A DNA stretch of 64,000 nucleotides from a virus. Where the stretch lies: IMG/VR virus record IMGVR_UViG_3300044511_000090, positions 1-64,000 of that record; one strand, given 5' to 3'. Shown in pieces: positions 37,415 to 46,379 of the stretch; the stretch's first letter is position 1; every line of letters begins with the position of its first letter. Under the pieces are notes generated by a model. It made no database searches and was not told the origin of the DNA. It saw nothing but the letters and a program-made list of their open reading frames with translations. The translations under genes were made by a program, and so were the position numbers.

Positions 37415-38920
37415 ATGAAGTCGATTGAAGTGACGAACAGCAAGGCCGTGCAAAGCCTCACTTTGCCGTGGCCGGAAGAAGGCGGGCTTATCGAACTCCA
37501 AGGCTTCAATGGCGCTGGAAAGAGCGACACACTTGAAGCAATCGATGCCTTGTTTGGCCGCGATGTGGGCAAACTTGAGCGAACTGACGGCAAGGCGAAC
37601 GGGAAGATCGAAGGACTTGGCAAGTCAATCAAGATTACTGCCGCTGGTGGTCGGAAATCTGGCGCTCTTGAGGTCGTTTCGCTTGAGGACGGAATCGGAC
37701 TTGGCGATGTAATCGATCCAAAGGAAAAGTCTTTGGCCGCAGCAGACAGGAAGGCCGCAAAATCCCTGCTGAGAATCATCGGCGCAAAAGTTGACATGGC
37801 AAAGTTCTTTGAATTGGTTGGCAGCGAAGAAGAATTCAGAAAACTGGTCAACTCCGAAGTGTTCTTGGAATCCGATCTTGTCTCAGCCGCAGGCATGGTG
37901 AAGCGAGACATGGAGCAGGCGGCAAGACGGGCAGAGGCAACGGAGAAGAACTACAGCCAAGATGCTGCTGCTGAACTCAAGGCGGCAAATGGGACCGATT
38001 TGACTCTGCCAGACAACTCCAAAGAACTGAACGAGGAACTCGAAAGAGCAACTCGACGCCGAGAAGAGTTGCAGCAGAAATTGAAGGCGGCGATTCGATC
38101 AAAAGAAGACCATGAGCGTGCGAAAAACGAGCTACAGGCAGCAAAGTCGGCCTACTCTGGCCCTGAAGTCGAACACGCAAAGATCGAGGCAGAGAAGGCA
38201 AAATCCGCATTCCTTGTGGCAAAACAAAAGGTCGAAGATGCCCAGAAAGCACTGGAAGAGGCCAAGCTGTCTCTTGCATACGCAAATTCTGCACAATCGG
38301 AGGCAACTCAGGCACACAGGAGCGCCGAAGAATACGAGAAGCTGATCCAGAAGTGGAGTTCGGCGCTCGAAAGTACACTGGTCGTAGAGCCGCCATCGGA
38401 TGCTGATTTGGCTGGCTCTTTGCTGCTTCTCGAAAAGGCACGAGAGGCCGTTGAAACTGGAGTTAAGGTGAGGATGGCCAAGCAGCATAAAGCCAAGGCC
38501 GACGAACTCACACAAAAGGCGTCGGAAGCATCGAAGCAAGGGGCTATGTACAGGGATGCAGCCAAGGGGGTTGAGAAGATACTTTCGGACGCACTCCAAG
38601 CATCTGGCGGTCCAATCAAGGTGACTTCCGACGATAAGGACGAGCTTCGCCTTGTGTACACTGGCCACAAGCGCGGAGAGGTCTTCCTTTCTGACCTGTC
38701 GCACGGCGAAAGAGCCAAGCTGGTCATCCCGATGGTCATCGAGGCAATCAAAAAGACCGGACAGCCCGGTGGATTCACTTTGCCTCAGACGTACTGGGAA
38801 GGACTGACGCCAAACAGCCGAACAGAGATTGTGAAGATGCTGACCGGAAGCGGGGTCTGCTGCTATACGGCCAGAGCAGAAGACTGCGACATCAAGGCCG
38901 TTGTTCTTGGGAAGGAGTGA
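37415..38920 (+). CDS. Rad50/SbcC/SMC-like ATPase
   Basis: 501 residues from ATG 37415 (AAAGGAGC upstream). Walker A is LQGFNGAGKSDTLEAIDALF near the N-terminus. A long coiled coil covers about residues 160-400 (ELNEELERATRRREELQQKL; AKIEAEKAKSAFLVAKQKVE). The ABC signature is VFLSDLSHGERAKLVIPMVI near residue 430. A clear Walker B is not seen. DNA-end or recombination ATPase. No Mre11/SbcD nuclease partner is recognised, although ERF and YqaJ lie 4-8 kb downstream. Confidence 0.82.
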   Translation: MKSIEVTNSKAVQSLTLPWPEEGGLIELQGFNGAGKSDTLEAIDALFGRDVGKLERTDGKANGKIEGLGKSIKITAAGGRKSGALEVVSLEDGIGLGDVIDPKEKSLAAADRKAAKSLLRIIGAKVDMAKFFELVGSEEEFRKLVNSEVFLESDLVSAAGMVKRDMEQAARRAEATEKNYSQDAAAELKAANGTDLTLPDNSKELNEELERATRRREELQQKLKAAIRSKEDHERAKNELQAAKSAYSGPEVEHAKIEAEKAKSAFLVAKQKVEDAQKALEEAKLSLAYANSAQSEATQAHRSAEEYEKLIQKWSSALESTLVVEPPSDADLAGSLLLLEKAREAVETGVKVRMAKQHKAKADELTQKASEASKQGAMYRDAAKGVEKILSDALQASGGPIKVTSDDKDELRLVYTGHKRGEVFLSDLSHGERAKLVIPMVIEAIKKTGQPGGFTLPQTYWEGLTPNSRTEIVKMLTGSGVCCYTARAEDCDIKAVVLGKE

Positions 38921-38924
38921 TTTA

Positions 38925-39509
38925 ATGGGAACTCGTAATCTGACAATGGTTGTTTCTGGCGGGAAAACAAAAGTTGCCCAATATGGCCAATGGGACGGAT
39001 ACCCAGAAGGCCAGGGTCTAACGGCTCTCTTTTTCCTCAAGAGTACAAACCTTGAAAGGTTCAAGCTAAAACTTGATCAATGCAGGTTCGGAACCACAGA
39101 TGAACTCAAAAAGATTTACCTCCAGTTTACAGATAACGATTATCTGACTGAGGAGCAGCACAAAAGATTCATGTCTTCAGAATATGGCCATCTTAGTAGA
39201 GACCACGGGGCAAAAATCTTGGGGCTAATCTTAGATTCCCCAAGCGGTCTTATACTAAGTGACCAAAGCGATTTCGCTGCTGATTCGCTTTTTTGCGAAT
39301 GGTGCTATGTCATCGATTTTGACAAAAACACATTTGAAGTGTTCAAAGGCTGCAATCATGAGCCACTTGCAAAAGGAGAAAGGTTCTTCAATCTCAATCC
39401 GAGCGAACCAAGCAAGTATTATCCAGTCAAAAAAGTCGCCGAATTCAAACTTGGTTCTCTTCCGAATAAGAAAAAGTTTTTGAAGGTTTGCAGACCAGAT
39501 TCAGAGTAA
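38925..39509 (+). CDS. Conserved protein of the MGTRNLTMVVxxGKxKVAQYGQWDGYPxGQG family
   Basis: 194 residues. The start (MGTRNLTMVVSGGKTKVAQY followed by GQWDGYPEGQG) matches a large family in phages and bacteria of unknown function. The middle region and SLFCEWCYVIDFDKNTFEVF are also typical. GGAG lies eight bases before the ATG. Confidence 0.8.
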   Translation: MGTRNLTMVVSGGKTKVAQYGQWDGYPEGQGLTALFFLKSTNLERFKLKLDQCRFGTTDELKKIYLQFTDNDYLTEEQHKRFMSSEYGHLSRDHGAKILGLILDSPSGLILSDQSDFAADSLFCEWCYVIDFDKNTFEVFKGCNHEPLAKGERFFNLNPSEPSKYYPVKKVAEFKLGSLPNKKKFLKVCRPDSE

Positions 39510-39522
39510 AAAAGGAGGCAAC

Positions 39523-39864
39523 ATGCAACGATGGCGCAATGTTCCAGGATCGCTGACTATCGAATGCTACCGAGACCAGTTGGGCGTTCCGTTTGCCTTA
39601 ATGCCTGGGCCAGACAAAAGACTGCCAGACGAAATTGCGGCTTTCATTCCGTCTTGGGATGAATGTGAAGAGTCTGGCGAAAGCACAAATCTGGTTCTGG
39701 AGTTTGTATCGGCTGGCTGTGATATGCCGCCCGACTGGTGCGACGACAGGGATGTGATTTACGCGACATGCGGGAAGAAGGTTTTGCCGGATACTCTTCG
39801 CAACAAACTGGCAGAGATGTTCTCTGATCAGATTGACGAGTGTGAACTTGACCACGGAGAATGA
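39523..39864 (+). CDS. Hypothetical protein
   Basis: 113 residues, acidic, with Cys-containing segments (SWDECEESGESTNLVLEFVS; SAGCDMPPDWCDDRDVIYAT). AGGAGG precedes the ATG. No family recognised. Confidence 0.6.
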   Translation: MQRWRNVPGSLTIECYRDQLGVPFALMPGPDKRLPDEIAAFIPSWDECEESGESTNLVLEFVSAGCDMPPDWCDDRDVIYATCGKKVLPDTLRNKLAEMFSDQIDECELDHGE

Positions 39865-39871
39865 AAGACAC

Positions 39872-40063
39872 ATGAAAACAGAGTTGCAGATAATGTGCTC
39901 CGAATGCAAAGGCATTTTGTTTCCAGTCCAGACATCTCGGCTTGAGGACTACCTTGGGCACAGGGTCTACGAATGCGAAAAATGTCACCAACAGTGGAAA
40001 TTTGTTCGAGAAGACGAGCCGTTCAAAACAGAAACAATACCACATATGCCATTTGGCAGATAG
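39872..40063 (+). CDS. Small zinc-ribbon protein
   Basis: 63 residues. CSECKGILFPVQTS and YECEKCHQQWKFV form a CxxC...CxxC zinc ribbon similar to transcription zinc ribbons. GGAG lies upstream. Confidence 0.65.
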   Translation: MKTELQIMCSECKGILFPVQTSRLEDYLGHRVYECEKCHQQWKFVREDEPFKTETIPHMPFGR

Positions 40064-40073
40064 GAGAATGAGA

Positions 40074-41192
40074 ATGTCATCGTGGTTTGAAATCGACAAG
40101 AACGGGCTTGCGGCAATCCTTGAGAGGCGCGGCAAAGCATGGGCCATCTTTGAGTTGATCCAGAACGCATGGGACTCTGGCGCTACTGAAGTCAAGATTT
40201 GGCTCAACCAATCTGAACGGCATCAACGTGAGGCTTTGCTAGTTGTTCAAGACAACGGCGAAGGTTTTGACAATCTTGACGACTCATTCACCATGTTTGG
40301 GAAGTCTCGTAGGGCAAGCGACCCTACAAAACGCGGCAGGTATTCTTTGGGAGAAAAACTCGTTCTTTCTATATGCAAAGAAGCGAGCATCGCAACCAGA
40401 ACGGGTATGGTTGTGTTCTCGGAAAACAATAAGCGAAAGAAGTCAGAAACTTTCGATGGGACCAAGTTCTCATGTGTCATCAAAATGACTCACGCAGAGT
40501 ATGAAGAAGTGTGCGAGCGAATGAAAGAACTGATTCCGCCAATCGTGACTTTCTTCAACGAACAGAGGATTGATGGAGGCACATTCGTTGCATCATTTGA
40601 GGCATCTTTGCCAACGGTGACTTGGGATGTCGAAGGCAATCCTGGGAAAAGCATTCGCAAGACGGAAATCGGCCTGTTTGAGATGCTGGCAGACGGCCAA
40701 GGCATGATCCTCGAAATGGGCATCCCCGTGGTCGAGTGCGAAATACCGTATCGCGTGAATGTGCTACAGAAAGTGCCGCTCAACATGGACAGAGACAATG
40801 TGACACCGGCATTTCTCAAAGCTGTCCAAGTTGCCGTCATGAACAACATGGCATCGAAACTCCAAGAAGAAGATATTCGACAGCCTTGGGCACAGGAGGC
40901 ACTTGGAGATGCCAGGGCAACTCCAGAGGCAGTCAAGGTATCGCTTGTCAAGCGATTCGGCGAACGAGCCGTTGTCGCAACACCCGGCGACCCGATTGCA
41001 AACGCAACAGCGTCTCAGGCTGGGTTCACGGTTATTCCTGGAGGCTCGTTGCCGCCAGGAATGTGGGCCAATGTTCGCAAGCACGAGCTGCTTCAGTCAT
41101 CTGGCAAAGTTTTCCCGACTCCATCACCAGAGAAACTTGCAAAAGCGGCTGAAGAAGCTGGCGCTTGCCCGTCTTGTGGAAGAAGATTTTAA
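40074..41192 (+). CDS. GHKL (HSP90/MutL-type) ATPase
   Basis: 372 residues. The Bergerat fold is clear: WAIFELIQNAWDSGATEVKI (N box), LLVVQDNGEGFDNLDDSFTM (G1, DxGxG) and RGRYSLGEKLVLSICKEASI (G2/G3). A second domain follows (EMGIPVVECEIPYRVNVLQK; MDRDNVTPAF), as in MutL or type II topoisomerase-like GHKL proteins. The C-terminus ends in a CPSCGRRF zinc knuckle. It may act in mismatch repair, DNA topology or defence. No partner nuclease or kinase is next to it. AGGAG lies eight bases before ATG 40074. Confidence 0.8.
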   Translation: MSSWFEIDKNGLAAILERRGKAWAIFELIQNAWDSGATEVKIWLNQSERHQREALLVVQDNGEGFDNLDDSFTMFGKSRRASDPTKRGRYSLGEKLVLSICKEASIATRTGMVVFSENNKRKKSETFDGTKFSCVIKMTHAEYEEVCERMKELIPPIVTFFNEQRIDGGTFVASFEASLPTVTWDVEGNPGKSIRKTEIGLFEMLADGQGMILEMGIPVVECEIPYRVNVLQKVPLNMDRDNVTPAFLKAVQVAVMNNMASKLQEEDIRQPWAQEALGDARATPEAVKVSLVKRFGERAVVATPGDPIANATASQAGFTVIPGGSLPPGMWANVRKHELLQSSGKVFPTPSPEKLAKAAEEAGACPSCGRRF

Positions 41193-41320
41193 TGAGCAAA
41201 GCAGACACCGAAGTATTACGGAACGCACAAACATGCCTCGGATGTTTCGTACTGTCCGTAATTGCAATCATCTTTTCGATCAGCGCCGCTGTGGCGTTGG
41301 TTTGGTTGGTTGTCAAGTAA
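41192..41320 (+). CDS. Very small membrane protein
   Basis: 42 residues. One membrane helix (CFVLSVIAIIFSISAAVALV) with CLGC at its start. The ATG overlaps the previous TAA by one base. Confidence 0.55.
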   Translation: MSKADTEVLRNAQTCLGCFVLSVIAIIFSISAAVALVWLVVK

Positions 41321-41333
41321 CTCAGGAGAAAGC

Positions 41334-41543
41334 ATGAATCCGATTCTTGAAAGCACGCTGAAGCAAATTGACCGCCTTGAGTCAAGCGCCACTGCCGAAG
41401 GAGCACCGGCGCTGCTGGTATCAAGCGGCGAACACAAAATGGGCGGCAAAGAACGAGCCGCATTCTGCAAAGGAGTTGCTTTCGGCCTCGGCATGATCCG
41501 AGAGCACATCGAAACGCTGCTCAAAGTGGCAGGAGCTCAATGA
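41334..41543 (+). CDS. Small helical protein
   Basis: 69 residues from ATG 41334 (AGGAGA upstream). Helix-loop-helix with GGKERAAFCKGVAFGLGMIR. Its end overlaps the next gene by four bases. No family recognised. Confidence 0.6.
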   Translation: MNPILESTLKQIDRLESSATAEGAPALLVSSGEHKMGGKERAAFCKGVAFGLGMIREHIETLLKVAGAQ

Positions 41544-41878
41544 TGCACACAAAAGAAGCGTGGCTTTTGCACTGTCTTTCAAAAGATGATGACGAGTGGC
41601 TTGTGTACACAAAAGACGAGCACACGGACAGTAGCGACATCCAGAACACAATGGATAAAAGTATTTGCGTGGTCAGCGGAGGTCTTGGCTGTTTGGAAGA
41701 AGGCGGATGCCATGAATCAAGAGCAAACGCAAGGCTGATAGCTGCGTCTCCATTACTTCTTGAAGCCTGCGAGTTCGTTCTTGCGTTTGTTTCTTCGCAA
41801 TTGGAAGCCGGTCTTGATTGCAAATATGAGAAGGAACTTCTCACAGAGACAATCAAAAAAGCCAAAGGTGAGCCATGA
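41540..41878 (+). CDS. Conserved phage protein with an ANARLIAASPLLLEAC motif
   Basis: 112 residues. The C-terminal third carries SRANARLIAASPLLLEACEF, a recurrent motif in small phage proteins of unknown function. GGAG lies upstream. Confidence 0.7.
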   Translation: MMHTKEAWLLHCLSKDDDEWLVYTKDEHTDSSDIQNTMDKSICVVSGGLGCLEEGGCHESRANARLIAASPLLLEACEFVLAFVSSQLEAGLDCKYEKELLTETIKKAKGEP

Positions 41879-42123
41879 CCAAAAAAGAAGAATACAGCCT
41901 TGAGAGGAACATCTACCGAATCTTGCTTGCCGCAAGAGAGTTAGAAGCTCTTGCCGATACCAAATACTCAGAATTCTGGCCTGATGACGGATACGAAACA
42001 ATCAGGAATTCGGCAGACAGACTCCAATCTCTTATGAACACTATCCTCGCGGCCAAGGGTCAAAGGAGTCTGGAACTGAGCTACACCGACAAAAGCGGCA
42101 AAACATGGGAACCAATACTTTAG
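41875..42123 (+). CDS. Small helical protein
   Basis: 82 residues, all helical (YSLERNIYRILLAARELEAL; TIRNSADRLQSLMNTILAAK). ATGA overlap with the previous gene. No family recognised. Confidence 0.6.
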   Translation: MTKKEEYSLERNIYRILLAARELEALADTKYSEFWPDDGYETIRNSADRLQSLMNTILAAKGQRSLELSYTDKSGKTWEPIL

Positions 42124-42132
42124 GAGAAACAA

Positions 42133-42843
42133 ATGAGCGATTCATCGCAACTGGCAACGAACCCGATGACACTCCTTCAGATGGCAATCGAGAAGGGGAT
42201 AGACGCCGGGCAACTTGAGAAACTGATGGGTCTTCATGAACGATGGGAAGCAAGCCGAGCCGCCGAAGCGTTTGGCAACGCTCTTGCTGCATTCCAGTCA
42301 GAATGCGGCCCGGTGTTCAAATCCAGGTCTGCAAAGACAGACAAATTCGGCTACAAGTTTGCATCTCTTGACGACGTGATGGAAATTGCAGGGCCGATCT
42401 TGGCAAAGAACAAGATCAGCATTTCTTTTGACACGGAGCACAAAGAGATTTCATCCGATAATAAGAAGGACCACTTCCTGACGGTGATTTGCCGTATCAG
42501 AGTCGGCTCTTACTTCGAGGACCACAAGTTCACTTCGCCGGTTCCGTCAAGCCTTCGAGCATCCGAGCCGCAACAATATGGTGCAGCTTTGCAATACCTT
42601 AAACGGTACTGCTTGTGTGCGGCGCTAAACATCGTAACGACAGACAAAGACACAGATGCGGCCAGCGTTGTTGAATTTGTCTCTCAGGGGAATGTTGAGC
42701 AGATGAAGAGGATTATTGAAGAAGCCAATGTTGACATCGGCAGATTCCTTGCCTGGGCACAGATAGATTCCCTTGAACAGATGGCCGCAAAAGACTTCCC
42801 CAAAGCAATGGACCTTCTCAACAGAAAACGCAAAGGAGATTAA
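42133..42843 (+). CDS. erf: ERF-family single-strand annealing protein
   Basis: 236 residues; AGGAG lies upstream. The ERF pattern is complete: SAKTDKFGYKFASLDDVMEI, then AGPILAKNKISISFDTE, LTVICRIRVGSYFEDHKFTS, PQQYGAALQYLKRYCLCAAL, NIVTTDKDTDAAS. It should bind single strands and pair homologous DNA, working with the YqaJ exonuclease at 45346-45960. Confidence 0.9.
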   Translation: MSDSSQLATNPMTLLQMAIEKGIDAGQLEKLMGLHERWEASRAAEAFGNALAAFQSECGPVFKSRSAKTDKFGYKFASLDDVMEIAGPILAKNKISISFDTEHKEISSDNKKDHFLTVICRIRVGSYFEDHKFTSPVPSSLRASEPQQYGAALQYLKRYCLCAALNIVTTDKDTDAASVVEFVSQGNVEQMKRIIEEANVDIGRFLAWAQIDSLEQMAAKDFPKAMDLLNRKRKGD

Positions 42844-42845
42844 CG

Positions 42846-44864
42846 ATGGGCAAGATTGTCAGACAGAAAAACAAAGCCGAAGGCGGAGTAACCGCACAAG
42901 AGAAACGGCTTTTTGCAAAGCACGTTCAATTGTGGACAGAACGCGCCTTCCGCACCGATCCAATCGACAGAGACAAGATAATCGAGGCGATTCATGGAAT
43001 CTACGAATCTGCTGGCCTGAAAAGGCCACGAGTCGTTATTGTTCCAAGTCCGATTGTGATGGCTTTTGCTGGAGGCTTTGCATCTGTAATTTGGAAACAC
43101 AAGAAAAACAGCCTTTCAGCCGTTGCCGCTACCGAATCTGTTGACCTCAATGCAACACGAAATGCAACAAGAGACGCAACAAGAGACGCAACAAGAGAAG
43201 CAGCCGACTCCGAAACACTTGAAACTGCGATGAACGAGACAGACTCTGAATCATTCTATGTTACACTAACTGCTGCCCGCGCCGCAACCGATGCCGCGAC
43301 ACGCGCCGTAGCCGACGATGCTGACCGTGATGAAATACGCAATGCAACAAGCGATGCGATACACTATGCGACCCGCTCCGAGGCCATCGCTGCAATCTAC
43401 AATGCAGCCGACTCCGATACCACAGCCGCGACACGCAGAGCTACTCGCATAGCGGCTATAAGTGCAATCCACGATGATACCGCCTCTGTGACACAGGATG
43501 CTGTCAGTGCCGCAACCGATGCCGCGATCCGAGATGCATCCGATGATGAAATCAAAAATTCGACCGACCGCAAAACACGAGCCGAGGTACAAGCTGCTAC
43601 CCTTTATTCGGTCTCATCTGCGACACGCGCTTCGACATACGCAGCGGCAGACGAGGCGATCAGCGATTTGACGCGCAAAGCAACCAGATATGCGGCCTAC
43701 GAGCAAACACGATCAGCGACAGACGAGGTAACCCACACTTCGACATTCGTTGCGACCATAGGTGCTACCAGCGTTGCAACAGTCTTAGCGACATCCGATG
43801 TGACACGCAACGCGATCAATTCTTCTGTCCAAGGAGCGGCAGATGCCGCGACACGCGCTGCCGCTGACGCAGCGACACAGGAGGCGATCTTTGTCACTAC
43901 CAAATCCGCAACCCGCAATGAGATAAGCGCTGCGATCCGCACTGCAACATCACTTGAGACAGCTGCTGCGACCGACAAGGCGACCCGCGATGCGATCAGC
44001 AATGCAACCTATAAGGCGACCTTTGCTGAAACCGCTTCTAAGACATTTGATTTGGCAGACAACAAGACGCGATATGCTACTCACGATTATACCCGCAATG
44101 CGGCGAGCGAGGCGGCAGAAAAGACCATCATTGCGGCCTCCGTTGCTATCATCGATACTACCAAATCCGATGCCAGCGATTTTATCTCATTGGCAAAAGA
44201 TATTCTTGGTGAAAACTGGAACGAAGGGATCAAAGAAGCGTCCAGATGGCAAGAATACTACCAAGGCGGCAATATGTGGTCATCATATGAATGCTACCTG
44301 ACCGCCTGCCGAGACATCATTGGTCTTGATCTTGAAATACACAAAAAGTACACTCACTGGGAACAAGCAGCAATCAATGGCGGCTTCCGATTCATGCACA
44401 GCGAATTCTGCATGGTCTGTGATTTCCCAGAAATCTTGAAAGTCGAAAACAACGTGCCTCATTGTACAGATGGCCCATCCCATAGGTGGCGAGACGGCTT
44501 TTCTCTTTGGCACATTGGCGGAATCTTGGTTGATGAGCAAATTGTTATGCGGCCAGAAACGCAGACTGTTTCTCAAATCAACAATGAGCAAAATGCCGAT
44601 GTCAAAGCAATCCGAATTCAAAGATACGGATGGGTTAGGTATCTTGAAGATATTGGGGCCAAGTGCATCCATCGCAGGCGAAATCTGGTAGAAGGAACAG
44701 TTGAAGCGTTGTTCGATGCTGGAGAGTTCGGGCGGAGGCTTGTGGCCACATGCCCGACATGGAGAGTGTTTTCTATGGGTGTTCCATCAAGTGTTGATGA
44801 TTGTGAGCAAGCTCAAAATTGGCTTGCTGGCGAAAAACCGTTTCGAGTGTTGGCAAGAACCTAA
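42846..44864 (+). CDS. Giant four-residue repeat (xxxA / TRxA) protein with DUF6745-like ends
   Basis: 672 residues. The N-segment (PIDRDKIIEAIHGIYESAGL, VPSPIVMAFAG) is homologous to that of 16751-18232. Residues from about 98 to 445 are four-residue units (ATRD ATRD ATRE, ARAA TDAA TRAV, TRKA TRYA) that hold a four-residue register almost throughout. Ala, Thr, Arg and Asp replace the Gln/Val of the other protein. The C-terminal domain (residues 460-672) has W, H and D motifs such as GGFRFMHSEFCMVCDFPEIL and HRWRDGFSLWHIGGILVDEQ, as in DUF6745. It sits inside the recombination cluster. Function unknown. Confidence 0.85.
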   Translation: MGKIVRQKNKAEGGVTAQEKRLFAKHVQLWTERAFRTDPIDRDKIIEAIHGIYESAGLKRPRVVIVPSPIVMAFAGGFASVIWKHKKNSLSAVAATESVDLNATRNATRDATRDATREAADSETLETAMNETDSESFYVTLTAARAATDAATRAVADDADRDEIRNATSDAIHYATRSEAIAAIYNAADSDTTAATRRATRIAAISAIHDDTASVTQDAVSAATDAAIRDASDDEIKNSTDRKTRAEVQAATLYSVSSATRASTYAAADEAISDLTRKATRYAAYEQTRSATDEVTHTSTFVATIGATSVATVLATSDVTRNAINSSVQGAADAATRAAADAATQEAIFVTTKSATRNEISAAIRTATSLETAAATDKATRDAISNATYKATFAETASKTFDLADNKTRYATHDYTRNAASEAAEKTIIAASVAIIDTTKSDASDFISLAKDILGENWNEGIKEASRWQEYYQGGNMWSSYECYLTACRDIIGLDLEIHKKYTHWEQAAINGGFRFMHSEFCMVCDFPEILKVENNVPHCTDGPSHRWRDGFSLWHIGGILVDEQIVMRPETQTVSQINNEQNADVKAIRIQRYGWVRYLEDIGAKCIHRRRNLVEGTVEALFDAGEFGRRLVATCPTWRVFSMGVPSSVDDCEQAQNWLAGEKPFRVLART

Positions 44865-44876
44865 CAAGGAGATGCT

Positions 44877-45332
44877 ATGTCAAGCGTGAAAGAAGTAATT
44901 CGGGAAATCCAACAACACGCCAAAGTCCTGAAAGAGCGTGTGAGTCCTGGGCAACCGGCTGTCTTGAATGAAGCCTGCTCTGTTGGTGACGGCGTATGGC
45001 AAGGAGACCTCGGAATCGAAATCGTTTCCGCAGTCCCTGAAGGATACGTCCTCGTCAAGAAGCCAAAGGAAGATGACAAGCAGATTGTTCCCGGCAACAC
45101 ACAAGGGAGCAAGCACGTTCTGCGAAGCATTGTCGGCGTATCGATTTGGAGGCCGAAGAATTGGCCAAGCGAGATTGGTATTTTCGGGCCTTGCATTGTC
45201 GCAGAATCCGAAGCAGTTATCGATCACCCAACACACGGGGAGGTTACAATTTCTGCCGGTCACACCATCCTGTGCAGATACCAGCGTGAATGGGATCAAG
45301 AGCAAAAGAAAGCCCGCAGGAATGCCGACTAA
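44877..45332 (+). CDS. Conserved phage protein (QGD...GS.H...HPxHG type)
   Basis: 151 residues; AAGGAG lies upstream. VWQGDLGIEIVSAVPEGYVL, QIVPGNTQGSKHVL and VIDHPTHGEVTISAGHTILC followed by YQREWDQE match a common phage family of unknown function. It lies between the repeat protein and the exonuclease. Confidence 0.7.
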   Translation: MSSVKEVIREIQQHAKVLKERVSPGQPAVLNEACSVGDGVWQGDLGIEIVSAVPEGYVLVKKPKEDDKQIVPGNTQGSKHVLRSIVGVSIWRPKNWPSEIGIFGPCIVAESEAVIDHPTHGEVTISAGHTILCRYQREWDQEQKKARRNAD

Positions 45333-45345
45333 CCAAGGAGTACAA

Positions 45346-45960
45346 ATGAAGATCATCGAATGCGCCCAGATTTCTCCAGAATGGTGGGAAGCACGCAGAG
45401 GGATTCCAACGGCGTCGAATTTCAGCAAAATCATGACGCCGAAGACCATGAAGCTGTCTTCTCAATGCGAAGAGTACATTGCTGAGCTCATTGCCGAACA
45501 GATATGCCTGACGCCGAACTATTTCACGGAACAAGGCAGGCCAATAACCAAGGCTATGACAGACGGCATCGACAATGAGCCAGAAGCCAGACGATTCTAC
45601 GAAATGGAGAAGAATTCAACTGTCCAGCAAGTCGGATTTATCACAACTGATGACGGGAGATTTGGGTGCTCTCCAGATGGGCTTGTTGGCGAAGACGGTG
45701 GCCTTGAACTCAAATGCCCGATGCTTAAAACCCAGGTAAGGTATTATCTGAATGGTGGCATTCCTGACGAATACATAACTCAGGTTCACGGCAGCTTGAT
45801 TGTCACAGGACGGAAGTGGTGGGACTTTTTAAGCTACTGTCCAGGATCGCCGCCAGTGATGATTCGGACTGTGCCTAATGCGTACACCGAGAACCTGAAG
45901 AAGTGTCTTGAACAGTTTTGGACACTGTATCAAGAGTCTTTGGACAAGTTCCGTAAATAG
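45346..45960 (+). CDS. YqaJ / lambda-type exonuclease
   Basis: 204 residues from ATG 45346 (AAGGAG upstream). ISPEWWEARRGIPTASNFSK, DNEPEARRFYEM, FGCSPDGLVGEDGGLELKCP and ITQVHGSLIVTGRKWWDFLS match the YqaJ viral recombinase family. The catalytic D and E-x-K are visible in SPDGL and ELKCP. A 5'-3' exonuclease that makes tails for ERF. Its TAG stop is embedded in the hairpin at 45956-45978. Confidence 0.92.
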   Translation: MKIIECAQISPEWWEARRGIPTASNFSKIMTPKTMKLSSQCEEYIAELIAEQICLTPNYFTEQGRPITKAMTDGIDNEPEARRFYEMEKNSTVQQVGFITTDDGRFGCSPDGLVGEDGGLELKCPMLKTQVRYYLNGGIPDEYITQVHGSLIVTGRKWWDFLSYCPGSPPVMIRTVPNAYTENLKKCLEQFWTLYQESLDKFRK

Positions 45961-45978
45961 GCGCACGTCGCGCCTATT
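45956..45978 (+). terminator. AATAGGCGC hairpin fused to a stop codon, copy 3
   Basis: AATAGGCGC and GCGCCTATT around ACGTC, followed by ATTTCCC. The exonuclease stop TAG is in the left arm. Confidence 0.65.
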
Positions 45979-46007
45979 ATTTCCCTAGCAATAATGGAGA
46001 AGATCAA

Positions 46008-46235
46008 ATGCCGCGTCTTACGTTTGATGATGAACTTGACCTGCTGAAGCAAATCGACGAACAGTTTTCAGGCGTTCGTGTATCACTTGGATTCACTTGC
46101 CCATGCTGCAAACAGCCTTGTCCTGACAACGAGTATCACACTTACGGGCGACACGAAGATTGCACCTACATCGTGAGGCTTCCTGCGACCAACACTTGCA
46201 CGAGAGCCGAAATCCCGCTCAGGGTCGGCAGATAG
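46008..46235 (+). CDS. Small Cys-containing protein
   Basis: 75 residues: DDELDLLKQIDEQFSGVRVS, then CPCCKQPCPDNEYHTYGRHE with DCTYI, a cysteine/histidine cluster that could bind zinc. GGAG lies upstream. Confidence 0.55.
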   Translation: MPRLTFDDELDLLKQIDEQFSGVRVSLGFTCPCCKQPCPDNEYHTYGRHEDCTYIVRLPATNTCTRAEIPLRVGR

Positions 46236-46265
46236 TTGTTGACTGGCAAGACGGCTTGGTATACA
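46236..46265 (+). promoter_or_regulatory. Sigma70-type promoter, TTGACTGGC ... TATACACT family
   Basis: TTGTTG with an 18-base spacer, or TTGACT with 15, before TATACA. TTGACTGGC and TATACACT recur at 53735-53764. It precedes the ParB-like and helicase genes. Confidence 0.6.
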
Positions 46266-46379
46266 CTCACCATTCTCCTGCCCGGAGATCAACACAAATT
46301 AGCTATGCCGACCCGATGGTTTTTCGCCGGGCAGGGGGAATTTACCAAAGGGTCGGCAGTTTTGTAACAAGGATCAAGG

